This document shows, one piece after another, positions 21,929-30,507 of a stretch of DNA of 64,000 nt. This DNA comes from an uncultured Aurantimonas sp. (GTDB lineage: Bacteria > Pseudomonadota > Alphaproteobacteria > Rhizobiales > Rhizobiaceae). Both the position numbers and the translations under genes were made by a program. Where the stretch lies: contig CANKZU010000012.1 of assembly GCA_947488615.1 (NCBI GenBank), forward strand, positions 32,368-96,367, written 5' to 3'. The notes under the pieces were generated by a model. The model worked only from the letters and a program-made list of their open reading frames with translations, was not told the DNA's origin and made no database searches. Each line of letters begins with the position of its first letter. Within the stretch, counting starts at the first letter, position 1.

Positions 21929-22018
21929 CCGTCGCGGCCCCGTTCCTGACCACCGCATTGACCGGATAACCGCCTGTCACCCATAAGCACGCGTCGATAC
22001 GGATGGCGGGACGCGGGT

Positions 22019-22885
22019 TTGGGAACGATTCTGGGCTTTTCGGCGGTGCTGATGTGGGCGCTGCTGGCGCTTTTGACGGCCCGCAGCGGCGCGGTGCCGC
22101 CGTTTCAGCTCGCCGCCATGACCTTTCTGATCGCCACTCTCGTCGGCCTTGCCGCGATGAAAGCCCGCGGAACCGGGATGGCGGTGTTCCGGCAACCGCC
22201 GGCCGTCTGGATTCTCGGCGTCGGTGGGCTGTTCGGCTATCACGCGCTCTATTTCGCCGCCCTGCGCAACGCCCCGGCGGCCGAGGCGAGCCTGATCGCC
22301 TATCTTTGGCCGCTGTTCATCGTGCTCGGCTCGGCGGTGCTGCCGGGCGAGCGGCTGCGCTGGTTCCATGCCGCAGGCGCCCTGCTCGGCCTTGCCGGCG
22401 CGGCGCTGATCGTCACCGGCGGCGGGGCGATCGCCTTTTCGCCCGACTACGTCTTCGGTTATGCGCTGGCCGGGCTCTGTGCCCTCACCTGGTCGAGCTA
22501 TTCGCTGCTGTCGCGCCGCTTCGGCAGCGTTCCGAGCGACGTCGTCACCGGTTTCTGCGCGGCGACGGCGGTGCTCGCGCTGGTCGCTCACCTCATCTTC
22601 GAGGCGACGGTCTGGCCGCAGACATCCGGCGAATGGCTCGCCGTCCTCCTGCTGGGACTGATGCCGGTCGGCGGCGCCTTCTATGTCTGGGACCACGGCG
22701 TCAAGCACGGCAACATCCAGATCATCGGCGCGTCGAGCTATGCCGCGCCGCTCCTCTCGACGCTGGTCCTTGTCGCGGCGGGGGAAGCGGCCATGACCGG
22801 CGCGATCGTCGCCGCCGCCGTGCTGATCACGCTCGGCGCCTGCCTCGCGGCGCTGCCGCTGTTTCGGCGGCTGCTGCGACATTGA
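22019..22885 (+). CDS. EamA/DMT-family exporter (YddG-like)
   Basis: A 288-aa protein with ten hydrophobic helices in the two-EamA-repeat layout. The first repeat has ALLTARSGAVPPFQLAAMTFL and GYHALYFAALRNAPAAEASLIAYLWPL; the second has ALTWSSYSLLSRRFG and GGAFYVWDHGVKHGNIQIIG. These blocks resemble the aromatic amino acid/drug exporter YddG subgroup. The only usual start codon in frame is TTG at 22019. The frame is open from 21971 and codes for conserved-looking residues (YGWRDAGLG) before that TTG, so the real start may be unusual or further upstream. Confidence 0.85.
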   Translation: MGTILGFSAVLMWALLALLTARSGAVPPFQLAAMTFLIATLVGLAAMKARGTGMAVFRQPPAVWILGVGGLFGYHALYFAALRNAPAAEASLIAYLWPLFIVLGSAVLPGERLRWFHAAGALLGLAGAALIVTGGGAIAFSPDYVFGYALAGLCALTWSSYSLLSRRFGSVPSDVVTGFCAATAVLALVAHLIFEATVWPQTSGEWLAVLLLGLMPVGGAFYVWDHGVKHGNIQIIGASSYAAPLLSTLVLVAAGEAAMTGAIVAAAVLITLGACLAALPLFRRLLRH

Positions 22886-23007
22886 GCCACCCGCATTCCT
22901 GAACGGCGCACAACGGCGCGTTCACGACCGAATCACCCGCCACTTCTTACACTTCATCCATCGTCATCGGACGCCACTTCTGGACGTCGCAACGAAGGAA
23001 GACTGCA

Positions 23008-23514
23008 ATGAAGCGCCTGATCATCACTGCCGCCGCCCTCGCCAGCCTGTTCTCCGCCACCACCATGGATATCGCCTCGGCCGGCAGCCGCACCGTCGTC
23101 AACCAGTCCGGTTGGGGCAATGGCGCCGCGATCAGCCAGGACGGCTCGTCCAGCGTGATCTTCCAGACCCAGCGTGGCCGGCGCAACGACGTGAGAACCA
23201 TACAGAGGGGAAACCGCAACTTCTCCGACACATTCCAGCGCGGCCGCTCCAACCGGGCATTCACCGATCAGCTCGGCGCGCGCAACGAGGCCGTGATCGG
23301 GCAGCAGGGCCGCCGCAACTACGGCGAGATCATCCAGACCGGACGCGGCAACATCGCCGGGGCCGCGCAAATGGGCAACGACAACGAAGCCGTGATCGAG
23401 CAGAGCGGAAGCAACAACGCCGCCGCGACCATCCAGGTCGGCAGCGGCCAGAGCACCACGATCGTGCAGAATGGCGGAAACAATATCTCCGTCGTGATCC
23501 AGGGGCGCCGCTGA
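23008..23514 (+). CDS. Curlin-repeat (CsgA-like) amyloid subunit
   Basis: A 168-aa exported protein. A signal peptide (cleavage near ASA-GSR) is followed by about ten units of 11 residues with the pattern Q-x-G-x-x-N-x(5)-Q, for example LGARNEAVIGQ, TGRGNIAGAAQ, MGNDNEAVIEQ and SGSNNAAATIQ. Two such units make one canonical curlin repeat. The protein is rich in N, Q, G and R, and it has many RGRRN-type turns, making it more basic than E. coli CsgA. The gene for a CsgH chaperone follows 72 bp downstream. No csgE, csgF or csgG is in the window. Confidence 0.87.
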   Translation: MKRLIITAAALASLFSATTMDIASAGSRTVVNQSGWGNGAAISQDGSSSVIFQTQRGRRNDVRTIQRGNRNFSDTFQRGRSNRAFTDQLGARNEAVIGQQGRRNYGEIIQTGRGNIAGAAQMGNDNEAVIEQSGSNNAAATIQVGSGQSTTIVQNGGNNISVVIQGRR

Positions 23515-23586
23515 TCCCGCATCACACGGGGTGGAGGCGATCCGTCTCCACCCATCCCGGCGAACGGACAACCATGGGAGACGAAC

Positions 23587-23964
23587 ATGTCCCTACCATT
23601 GAAGATCGGAATCCTAACCGCCGCCATCGCTCTCGTCGCCGGCTTCACCGCCTCGGCCGAAACCGGCAGCTCCGACGAAGCGGCCATCTCATGCAGGATC
23701 GAAAAGATCGAGGCCAGCGGCGGCGTCACCCTCAATGCCATAGCCGAAAGCCAGAAGGCGATCGAAGGAACCTACCTGTTCGAGGTGCAAAGACGCGGTG
23801 GAGGCGGAATATCGAGCTCCGCGCAAAGCGGCGATTTCCAGCTGAAAGCAGATGAAACCGTGGTCTTGGGCGTGGTCGGCCTCGGCGGCTCGGACCGGTT
23901 GACCTATGATGCTCATCTGACGCTGACATCCCCCGACGGCAAGCTGCTTTGCCGTCCCGACTGA
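23587..23964 (+). CDS. csgH: CsgH-like curli assembly chaperone
   Basis: A 125-aa protein with a signal peptide (ALVAGFTASA-ET) and a small beta-sandwich. Cys near residue 36 (ISCRIEKIEAS) and near 122 (LLCRPD) could form a disulfide. The GTYLFEVQRRGGGG-SSSAQSGDF block matches my memory of CsgH, the alphaproteobacterial functional analogue of CsgC that holds curli subunits soluble in the periplasm. Its position right after the curlin-repeat gene supports this. Confidence 0.75.
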   Translation: MSLPLKIGILTAAIALVAGFTASAETGSSDEAAISCRIEKIEASGGVTLNAIAESQKAIEGTYLFEVQRRGGGGISSSAQSGDFQLKADETVVLGVVGLGGSDRLTYDAHLTLTSPDGKLLCRPD

Positions 23965-24001
23965 TAGGCCGGCACCGAGCGGTTCGACCCGGAGCCGCCG
24001 A

Positions 24002-24454
24002 TCAGTCCTTGGCGGTCTCGCGCGGCGTCGGCCGCCAGCCCTCCGGCGCCATCTCGAGCGATTTGAACATAAAGCCCGGCGCGACCGTGCAGCCGACCAG
24101 CGTGTATTCGCCAAGGCTCGTCGCGGTCTGCCACCAGCCGGCGGGCACGACGAATTGCGGCGATTCATGCTCGCTGACATCCGGGCCGAGGCGATGGGAC
24201 GACGCCTCGTGGCCGTCTTCCGACACAGTGATCACCAGCGGCGCGCCGCCATACCAGTGCCAGACCTCGGCGGCGTCCTTGACCCGGTGCCATTGCGACG
24301 TCTCGCCTTCCTCGAGCAGATAGTAGATCGCCGTCGAGCGGGCCCGGCCCTTGCCCTTCGCCGGTTCGTCACGAAAGGTTTCGCGATACCAGCCGCCCTC
24401 GGGATGCGGTTTCAGGTCGAGCGTCTTGACGATCTTCAGGGCAGCCGAACTCAT
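24002..24454 (-). CDS. Cupin-fold DUF985 protein
   Basis: A 150-aa cytoplasmic protein with the DUF985 cupin pattern: KPHPEGGWYRETFRD at the start, a strand pair STAIYYLLEEGETSQWHRV, VWHWYGGAPL, the second cupin box FVVPAGWWQTA and the end CTVAPGFMF. The ATG at 24454 overlaps the gloB stop by one base (TGATG), so it is in the gloB operon. The reaction is not known. A longer frame runs through gloB antiphase and is not real. Confidence 0.9.
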   Translation of the reverse strand: MSSAALKIVKTLDLKPHPEGGWYRETFRDEPAKGKGRARSTAIYYLLEEGETSQWHRVKDAAEVWHWYGGAPLVITVSEDGHEASSHRLGPDVSEHESPQFVVPAGWWQTATSLGEYTLVGCTVAPGFMFKSLEMAPEGWRPTPRETAKD

Positions 24455-25224
24455 CAGTATTGATCCCTCTTCTTGCGAATGGCGGCGAACACAGCGGCGG
24501 GCTCGGCGTCCGTCATGCCCATCGCTTTCATCAGCGCCGGGTCGTCGGCGCGCAAAAACGGATTGGTCTTTTTCTCGCGCCCGAGCGAGACGGGCAGCGT
24601 CGGCTTGCCGTCGGCCCGCAGCGCCGCGACCTCCTGCGCCCGCTCCTGCAAGGCGGAATTGTCCGGATCGACGTCGTTGGCGCAGCGGGCGTTGGTGGCG
24701 GTGTATTCGTGGCCGCAATAGAGCATCGTCTCGTCGGGCAGCGCCCTGAGGCGCTTGAGCGACTCCCACATCATCGCCGCATCGCCCTCGAACAGCCGGC
24801 CGCAGCCGAGCGAGAACAGCGCATCGGCGGCGAAGACGGCCTTGGTGTCTGGCAGATAATAGGAGATTTCGCCCAGCGTGTGCCCCGGCGTGTCGATCGC
24901 CTCGACGCGAATGCCGCCGAGTTCGAACGTATCGCCGCCCGAAACCGACCGGTCGATGCCGGGAATCTTCGCCCGCTCCTTTTCCGGTCCGATGATTTCG
25001 ACCCCGAACCGCGCCTTCAATGCCTCGTTCGCCGCGACATGGTCGCCGTGGTGATGCGTCGTCAGGATATGGGTGAGATTCCAGCCGGCCTTCGTGAGTT
25101 CGGCGAGGATCGGCGCCTCCTCCGGCGCGTCGATGGCGATCGTCGTGCCGCTGTCCTTGTCGTGGACGAGCACGCCGAAATTGTCGCCGCGGCAAACGAA
25201 TTGACGAATTTCGATCTCGGCCAT
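24454..25224 (-). CDS. gloB: Hydroxyacylglutathione hydrolase (glyoxalase II)
   Basis: GloB hydrolyses S-lactoylglutathione to lactate and glutathione. The 256-aa protein is a metallo-beta-lactamase fold with the metal motif THHHGDH near residue 54, the later TPGHTLG and AADALFSLGCGR blocks, and the glyoxalase II C-terminal domain (CGHEYTATNARCA, LRADDPALMKAMG). The start MAEIEIRQF at 25224 is chosen over an upstream extension that has no conserved sequence. Confidence 0.93.
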   Translation of the reverse strand: MAEIEIRQFVCRGDNFGVLVHDKDSGTTIAIDAPEEAPILAELTKAGWNLTHILTTHHHGDHVAANEALKARFGVEIIGPEKERAKIPGIDRSVSGGDTFELGGIRVEAIDTPGHTLGEISYYLPDTKAVFAADALFSLGCGRLFEGDAAMMWESLKRLRALPDETMLYCGHEYTATNARCANDVDPDNSALQERAQEVAALRADGKPTLPVSLGREKKTNPFLRADDPALMKAMGMTDAEPAAVFAAIRKKRDQY

Positions 25225-25280
25225 GGAGGTCTTCCCTTCATTGAATGCGGTGCATTGTCGAGTTAGGGCGCTCCGACGCC

Positions 25281-26210
25281 ATGTCAGCCGCCGGGCACAC
25301 TGCGGCCGCCTCGCAACTGGATCGAGGCCATTCCCCCGAAAGAGAGTTTCGACCCAGCTTGCGAGCGTCCTATAGTGGCTGTTCGATCCGTCATATCCAA
25401 CCAGCGGCGAACAGGGAGCCGTCCACACTGACCACCAATGCCGACATCGTCGACCTTCGCGACTTCTACGCCTCGCCGCTCGGTCTTGCGGCCGCCCGCG
25501 CCGTATCGCTGGCCTTGACGCCGTTGTGGCGGCCGATCTCGGACGAGCGGCTGGTCGGGCTCGGCTATGCCGTGCCCTATATCGACCGCTTCGCCGCCGA
25601 TGCCGAGCGCGCCTTCGCCTTCATGCCGGCCGCGCAAGGGGCGCAGAACTGGCCGATGGGCGCCGCGTCCCTGTCGGCGCTGGTCGGCGTAGAGGATCTG
25701 CCGCTCGGCGACGCCTCGGTCGATCGCGTCCTCATCATCCATGCGCTGGAATTCGCCGAAAGCCCCGAAGCCATGCTCAGCGAGGTCTGGCGGGTGCTGG
25801 CGCCGGGCGGGCGCATCGTCATCGTCGCGCCGCACCGGCGCGGCATCTGGGCGCGCTTCGAGCACACGCCGTTCGGCTCGGGCCGTCCGTGGTCGCGCGG
25901 CCAGCTCACCCGGCTCCTGCGCGGCGCGATGTTCACGCCGTCCGCCTGGGCCGAGGCGCTGCTGTTTCCGCCGTTCCGGCGCCGCTCGCTGCTCGGCTTC
26001 GCCGCGCCGCTCGAACGCCTCGGCCGTGACCTGTGGCCACTCTTCGCCGGCGTCGTCGTCATCGAGGCGACCAAGCAGCTCTACCGGGGCGTTCCGGTGA
26101 CCTCGACGGCCCGCGAGCGCCGCCGCTTGGCCAAGCCCGTGCTGGTCCCCGCCGGCGCCGGCGCGCGGAGGGAGGAGTTGGGCGGCAAGGCGTGGAACAG
26201 AATACGATGA
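25281..26210 (+). CDS. Class I SAM-dependent methyltransferase
   Basis: The conserved part begins at IVDLRDFYASPLGLAAARAV, then a weak SAM-binding region, LPLGDASVDRVLIIHALEF, and a post-motif block WRVLAPGGRIVIVAPHRRG. I remember this type as a methyltransferase encoded opposite gloB in Rhizobiales; its substrate is unknown. The start is unclear: ATG at 25281 is the first good codon, but the next 49 residues look non-conserved. A CTG at 25428 has AGGGAG at proper distance and fits the family's N-terminus better, giving 260 aa. Confidence 0.85.
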   Translation: MSAAGHTAAASQLDRGHSPEREFRPSLRASYSGCSIRHIQPAANREPSTLTTNADIVDLRDFYASPLGLAAARAVSLALTPLWRPISDERLVGLGYAVPYIDRFAADAERAFAFMPAAQGAQNWPMGAASLSALVGVEDLPLGDASVDRVLIIHALEFAESPEAMLSEVWRVLAPGGRIVIVAPHRRGIWARFEHTPFGSGRPWSRGQLTRLLRGAMFTPSAWAEALLFPPFRRRSLLGFAAPLERLGRDLWPLFAGVVVIEATKQLYRGVPVTSTARERRRLAKPVLVPAGAGARREELGGKAWNRIR

Positions 26211-26327
26211 AAGTGTTTCAGATTCGAGCACTTGCCACGGTCAGAAGCATGTAGGCGGACATCCATGTCGGTGTGATCACGAGCGTTGGCCAGGCACGGG
26301 GCGCTCAATGAACAGCAGCGCAACTCA

Positions 26328-26660
26328 TCACGGCGTATAAATTTTAGTAGGTACTGCCATCCAGCCATTCTCTTTCATGCAGCGTAAAACAGGTTTCCTC
26401 CTGCTGGAGCCCACGAACCATCCAGAAGTAAGATATTTCCTACCTGTGTTGAGATCGTGCAATCGATCAGGATCATACATCTCGACACAGGTTCGAAGGG
26501 CACTGGCGAGATCGGTAACTGGCGGTTCTGGAGTCCCAAGAAGATGCAGCCGCGCCCACTCTCTTTCAAAGGTGTATCCACAAGAAGCGGTAGCGAGACC
26601 GCATAGAGCCACGAAACCCACCCGCAACGTCTTTGTGAAGTGTTTCCTGGCTGGCACCAT
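26328..26660 (-). CDS. Small predicted lipoprotein, unknown function
   Basis: From the ATG at 26660 the 110-aa product has a basic N-terminus, a hydrophobic segment (VGFVALCGLATASC) and a lipobox ending in Cys29. The mature part contains a CMKENGW motif near the C-terminus, a motif I associate with small uncharacterised proteobacterial lipoproteins. The DNA is AT-richer than the flanking genes, like the higBA pair next to it, so this 26.2-27.6 kb islet is likely acquired. No strong ribosome binding site is seen. Confidence 0.6.
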   Translation of the reverse strand: MVPARKHFTKTLRVGFVALCGLATASCGYTFEREWARLHLLGTPEPPVTDLASALRTCVEMYDPDRLHDLNTGRKYLTSGWFVGSSRRKPVLRCMKENGWMAVPTKIYTP

Positions 26661-26814
26661 ATTCTTAGATCTTAGCCTATGCAGAATTCGCACCCATATG
26701 TTCCACAATAGCAGGTGCTCGCGCTATCCCTTCTCCGCCAAAGTACGCCGGACTGTGGCCGCGTCGTTCATTTTGAAACAGGAATTAGCAATTCTGTTTC
26801 ACTTTCACCTTTCG

Positions 26815-27153
26815 CTACGCCAGCACCGCCGCGTTTTCCTGTGGCTCCAACTGGACCTTGAAATGCACGCCTTGGCTGTGCGCCAGATGCGAAATAATCC
26901 CGATCAGATGGACGGCCGTTGGACTGCCGTTTGGGCCGAGCATCCGCATGAGGCTTTTCGGGTTCTTGCCGGTAAGGCGCGCCAACCCCTCGAACCCGAT
27001 CGTGGCATTGACATGCGCGCGCAAGAGCACGCGTCCCTCGTCGACCTCACCGTTCAAAAGCGCGTTGGCGGCGTCTTCGAGCAGATGCCGAGCAAACTCC
27101 GGCTTTCGCGCGGCGACTGTCTTCAACGCTTCGCTGTAAGGCATCGTCGGCAT
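26815..27153 (-). CDS. higA: HTH-type antitoxin (HigA-like addiction module antidote)
   Basis: A 112-aa product matching the addiction-module antidote family partnered with RelE/ParE-type toxins: an N-terminal helix with MPYSEALKTV, then a lambda-repressor-like HTH around RAHVNATIGFEGLARLTGKN and KSLMRMLGPNGSPT. It ends in a VHFKVQLEP strand. It follows the toxin gene with a 2-bp gap, the toxin-first order typical for higBA. It should repress the promoter that carries the palindrome at 27492-27511. Confidence 0.85.
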   Translation of the reverse strand: MPTMPYSEALKTVAARKPEFARHLLEDAANALLNGEVDEGRVLLRAHVNATIGFEGLARLTGKNPKSLMRMLGPNGSPTAVHLIGIISHLAHSQGVHFKVQLEPQENAAVLA

Positions 27154-27155
27154 AA

Positions 27156-27485
27156 TCAGTCCTTCCGCTTTTTCTGCAGCTTGTAGTCCGACCACAAACC
27201 TCTGGCCCGTTCGATGTCCCGGTTCTGGCGGCGCTTTGTCCCGCCGGTCAACAAGATCACCAGACGTTCGCCATCCTGTCCCAAATAGATGCGGTAACCG
27301 GGGCCGAACGGGATGCGCAATTCGTGGACGCCACCCCCAAGGCTCTTGAGTTGGCCGGTGTTGCCGCCCTCCAGTCGATCGAGCGCAATCGTCACGCGGT
27401 TGACCGCCTGCCGGTCAATGCCTGAGAGCCAATCCACGAAAGGCGCTTCGCCGGCATCGTCGGTGTAGGTGACCAGTTCGACCAT
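27156..27485 (-). CDS. higB: RelE/ParE-superfamily toxin (HigB-like)
   Basis: A 109-aa basic protein of the phage-derived addiction-module killer type: PFVDWLSGIDRQAVNRV, the strand VHELRIPFGPGYRIYLG and VILLTGGTKRRQNRDIERA near the C-terminus, which carry the positive residues typical of these ribosome-dependent mRNA interferases. It is the first gene of the pair; the antitoxin start is 2 bp downstream. The ORF looks intact. Confidence 0.87.
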   Translation of the reverse strand: MVELVTYTDDAGEAPFVDWLSGIDRQAVNRVTIALDRLEGGNTGQLKSLGGGVHELRIPFGPGYRIYLGQDGERLVILLTGGTKRRQNRDIERARGLWSDYKLQKKRKD

Positions 27486-27491
27486 GATCTA

Positions 27492-27511
27492 TGGTAACAA
27501 ATTTGATACCA
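27492..27511. promoter_or_regulatory. Palindromic operator of higBA
   Basis: TGGTAACAAATTTGATACCA is a near-perfect 20-bp inverted repeat (18 of 20 positions symmetric), 6 bp upstream of the higB start. Its shape, GGTA-x-CAAATTTG-x-TACC, and its place next to the start codon suit autoregulation by the HTH antitoxin. Binding itself is inferred. Confidence 0.65.
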
Positions 27512-27591
27512 GACGCAAGTGATCGAAAGCGGGAAAGGTGCGTGGGTTGCCTCGCTTCGCGGCGCCTGCGAGCGCCCAGACCTAACGCTCC

Positions 27592-28245
27592 TCACCGCCT
27601 GAGCACGAACACCGCCTGCTGGCCGAACAGGTTCCAGAACGCCCAGGGCATATTCATCCCCATCTTCTGGCCGGTGGCATTGATCGCCATCGCCAGTTCG
27701 ACCTTGGCGCCGATCTCGTCGGCGAGCGCGACAAAGTCGCGGATCGTGCAGAAATGGATGTTCGGCGTGTCGTACCAGGAATGCGTCAGGTTCCGCGTCA
27801 CCGGCATGCGACCGTAGAGGCCGAGCGACAGGCGGATCGACCAATGGCCGAAATTCGGGAACGACACGATCGCCCGCTCGCCGATTCTGAGGAGTTCGGT
27901 GAGGACCGTCCTCGGATTGCGGGTCGCCTGGATGGTCTGCGACAGGACGACGAAATCGAAGGCGTCGTCCGGATAATGGACGAGGTCGCGGTCGGCATCG
28001 CCCTGGATGACCGACAGGCCGCGCCCGACGCATTCGTTGACGCCGGCCTGGCTGAGCTCGACTCCGCGCCCGTCGACCTGGCGGCGCCGCTCGAGCAGCG
28101 ACAGAAGCGCGCCGTCGCCGCAGCCGACGTCGAGCACCCGGCTTCCCGGCGTGACGAGGCCGGCGATCAGTTCCAGATCGATACGGGTCGACGCGTTGGC
28201 CGTGACGGTCTCGCTGGTGGGAATTGGCGTATCCAGAACCGCCAT
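27592..28245 (-). CDS. metW: Methionine biosynthesis protein MetW
   Basis: A 217-aa methyltransferase-fold protein with SAM-like motif I VLDVGCGDGALL, the MetW-specific DAFDFVVLSQTIQATRNP, and SFPNFGHWSIRLSL plus HSWYDTPNIHFCTIRDF. MetW acts with MetX to give full homoserine acetyltransferase activity. The ATG at 28245 lies 2 bp beyond the metX stop, so the genes are an operon. A TTG two codons earlier is less likely. Confidence 0.95.
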   Translation of the reverse strand: MAVLDTPIPTSETVTANASTRIDLELIAGLVTPGSRVLDVGCGDGALLSLLERRRQVDGRGVELSQAGVNECVGRGLSVIQGDADRDLVHYPDDAFDFVVLSQTIQATRNPRTVLTELLRIGERAIVSFPNFGHWSIRLSLGLYGRMPVTRNLTHSWYDTPNIHFCTIRDFVALADEIGAKVELAMAINATGQKMGMNMPWAFWNLFGQQAVFVLRR

Positions 28246-28247
28246 CG

Positions 28248-29435
28248 TCAAAGCCCCCTCACCCGCGCCGCCGAGGAAATGAAACCGTCGATCGCCGCGA
28301 AGAATTCCGGCTCATCGAGGAGGAACGCGTCGTGCCCCCGGTCGGTCTCGATCTCCACGAAGGACACCGACGCCGCGGCGGCATTCAGCGCGTGGACGAC
28401 GGCGCGGTTCTCCCCGGTCGGAAACAGCCAGTCGGAGGAAAACGAGACAAGGCAGAAGCGCGTCGTCGCGTCGCGGAACGCCTCGGCGAGGCTGCCGCCG
28501 TAATCCGCCGCGATATCGAAATAGTCCATCGACCGGGTCATGTAGAGATAGGAATTGGCGTCGAAGCGATCGACGAAGGTCATTCCCTGGTGCCTCAGAT
28601 AGCTCTCGATCTGGAAATCGGCGTCGAAGCCGAAGCCGAACGCCTCGCGGTCCTGCAGATTGCGGCCGAACTTGCGGTGCAGCGCCGTCTCCGACAGATA
28701 GGTGACATGCGCCGCCATCCGCGCGACGGCGAGCCCCTTGTGCGGCCGTTTGCCGACCGCGTAATAGCGCCCGCCATGCCAGTCGGGATCGGCCATCACC
28801 GCCTGCCGCCCAACCTCGTGGAAGGCGATGTTCTGGGACGAGTGGCGCGCGCCGGTGGCGATCGGCAGGGCGGCGAAGACCTTCTCGGGATAGCTCACGG
28901 TCCATTGCAGCACCTGCATGCCGCCCATCGAGCCGCCGATGACGGCGAACAGCGTGTCGATGCCGAGCCGCTCGACCAGCATCGCCTGCGCCCGCACCAT
29001 GTCGGGGATGGTGATCACCGGCAGGTCGAGACCGTAGGGCTCGCCGGTCGCCGGATCGATCGAGGCCGGGCCGGTCGAGCCCATGCAGCCGCCGATGACG
29101 TTGGAGCAGATGACGAAATATTTCGACGTGTCGATCGGCTTGCCCTCGCCGATGATCGAGGTCCACCAGCCCGGCTTGCCGGTCACCGGCGACTGGCTGG
29201 CAACGTAGTGGTCGCCGGTCAGCGCGTGGCAGACGAGGATGGCGTTGCTCCCATCCGCGTTCAAGGTCCCGTATGTGTTGTAGGCGATCTGGAACGGCGC
29301 CAGCTCCCGGCCGGCATCCAGACGCAGCGGCTCGTCCGCGCCGAAATGGGCGACGGGACTAGACGGGTGGTTCGCCTCGCGGCTGCCGGCCGCATATTCC
29401 AGGTCTTCGGTCGAGGCTTCGACGCTCATGTCCAT
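28248..29435 (-). CDS. metX: Homoserine O-acetyltransferase
   Basis: MetX acetylates homoserine in methionine synthesis. The alpha/beta-hydrolase has the nucleophile elbow GGSMGGMQ, the family block [37 protein letters not shown], and the catalytic His in DRGHDAFLL. The start is one of two close ATGs: 29435 (MDMSV) or 29429 (MSVEA), the latter with GAGCGGG six bases upstream. It is divergent from the chorismate mutase gene and overlaps nothing upstream. Confidence 0.95.
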   Translation of the reverse strand: MDMSVEASTEDLEYAAGSREANHPSSPVAHFGADEPLRLDAGRELAPFQIAYNTYGTLNADGSNAILVCHALTGDHYVASQSPVTGKPGWWTSIIGEGKPIDTSKYFVICSNVIGGCMGSTGPASIDPATGEPYGLDLPVITIPDMVRAQAMLVERLGIDTLFAVIGGSMGGMQVLQWTVSYPEKVFAALPIATGARHSSQNIAFHEVGRQAVMADPDWHGGRYYAVGKRPHKGLAVARMAAHVTYLSETALHRKFGRNLQDREAFGFGFDADFQIESYLRHQGMTFVDRFDANSYLYMTRSMDYFDIAADYGGSLAEAFRDATTRFCLVSFSSDWLFPTGENRAVVHALNAAAASVSFVEIETDRGHDAFLLDEPEFFAAIDGFISSAARVRGL

Positions 29436-29629
29436 CCCGCTCGATGATGCGCGCCGGCCGGCACGGCTTGGTGTCGTGGCGACCGGCGGTGTTCGGGTTC
29501 GAGGCACAGATACGCATTCGCGCCCGCTGCGGCAATCGTCGCGCCGCCCAGTCAGCTAAAGCCGGCGCTTTGCCAAGCGAACGAAGGGCCGGTAGAAGCA
29601 CTGCGCAAGACCATAGGGAGTTCGAACGC

Positions 29630-30427
29630 ATGAGCGGAACCGTCACCGCCGACCCATCGCGGCTCGCGGAACTGAGAGCGAAGATCGACGCCATCGACGA
29701 ATCCGTGCATCGGCTGCTGATGCAGCGCGCCAGCGTCATCGACGAATTGATCGCGGTGAAGGGCACGGCGAAGAACGGCGCCGCCTTCCGCCCCGGCCGT
29801 GAGGCCGACATGATGCGCCGGCTGGCCAAGCGCCATGAGGGGCACCTGCCGCTGACCGCGATGGAGCATCTGTGGCGCGAGATCATCTCCACCTTTACCG
29901 CCCTGCAGGCCCCGTTCGAGGTCGTCATCGCAGGTGACGGCGACCGTGTCGCCAGCGCCGAGACGGCGCGGTTCTATTTCGGCTTTTCGGTCCCCCTGTC
30001 GATCGCCGCATCGAGCCAGGCGGTGGTCGCATGCATCGAAGCCGGCGGCGACAAGCTCGGCATCCTGCCGATCGGCGCGACCGGCCATCCGTGGTGGCAG
30101 GGGCTCGGCTCGGCGCAGATCGTCGCGCGGCTGCCCTTCTTCGACGAACCGGGCCGGCCAGCGGCGACGCCCGCGCTGGTCATCGCCCCGCCGCTCGCCG
30201 ATCCAGTGTCGCCGGAGATCGCCTGTTTTTCCGTCGATGGGCTGACCGCGCTCACGCAGATCCCGGACGGCCTGACGGTGATCGCCGAGGCGCCTTACGG
30301 AACCGACCGCTTCAGCGTCCTCGTCGCGACCGAAAAAGACGCGGCTTCGGTGGCCGCGGCACTGGGTCCCGGCCTCGACATCCGGCCGATCGGGGGCTAT
30401 GCGGCCCCGTGCCGGTCCCTATCCTGA
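29630..30427 (+). CDS. Chorismate mutase (AroQ type) with C-terminal extension
   Basis: Residues about 8-95 form an AroQ-type all-helical chorismate mutase ([29 protein letters not shown], then the long helix with [13 protein letters not shown] and the [14 protein letters not shown] helix). The remaining 170 residues are a rhizobial extension that I do not recognise by domain; it has some resemblance to a degenerate prephenate-binding fold. It makes prephenate for the tyrosine branch. AGGGAG lies 9 bp before the ATG. hisC and tyrC follow in the same direction. Confidence 0.88.
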   Translation: MSGTVTADPSRLAELRAKIDAIDESVHRLLMQRASVIDELIAVKGTAKNGAAFRPGREADMMRRLAKRHEGHLPLTAMEHLWREIISTFTALQAPFEVVIAGDGDRVASAETARFYFGFSVPLSIAASSQAVVACIEAGGDKLGILPIGATGHPWWQGLGSAQIVARLPFFDEPGRPAATPALVIAPPLADPVSPEIACFSVDGLTALTQIPDGLTVIAEAPYGTDRFSVLVATEKDAASVAAALGPGLDIRPIGGYAAPCRSLS

Positions 30428-30507
30428 TGCACCTGTCGTGGCGCGACGGCGTCGCGATCGGCCCGCAATCACCAGCGCCTGCAGTCACCAGCGAAAGAAC
30501 ACGGACG

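Noticed and set aside
24455..25195. N-terminal extension of the cupin protein through gloB
   Set aside because: The upstream part is an Arg/Gly-rich out-of-frame reading of gloB. The real cupin starts at the ATG overlapping the gloB stop.
29436..29629. SAM-II riboswitch before metX
   Set aside because: Rhizobial met genes often have one, and a GCTAAAG-like string is present. I cannot form the characteristic stem with the GATTTG loop and downstream pseudoknot on the metX strand.
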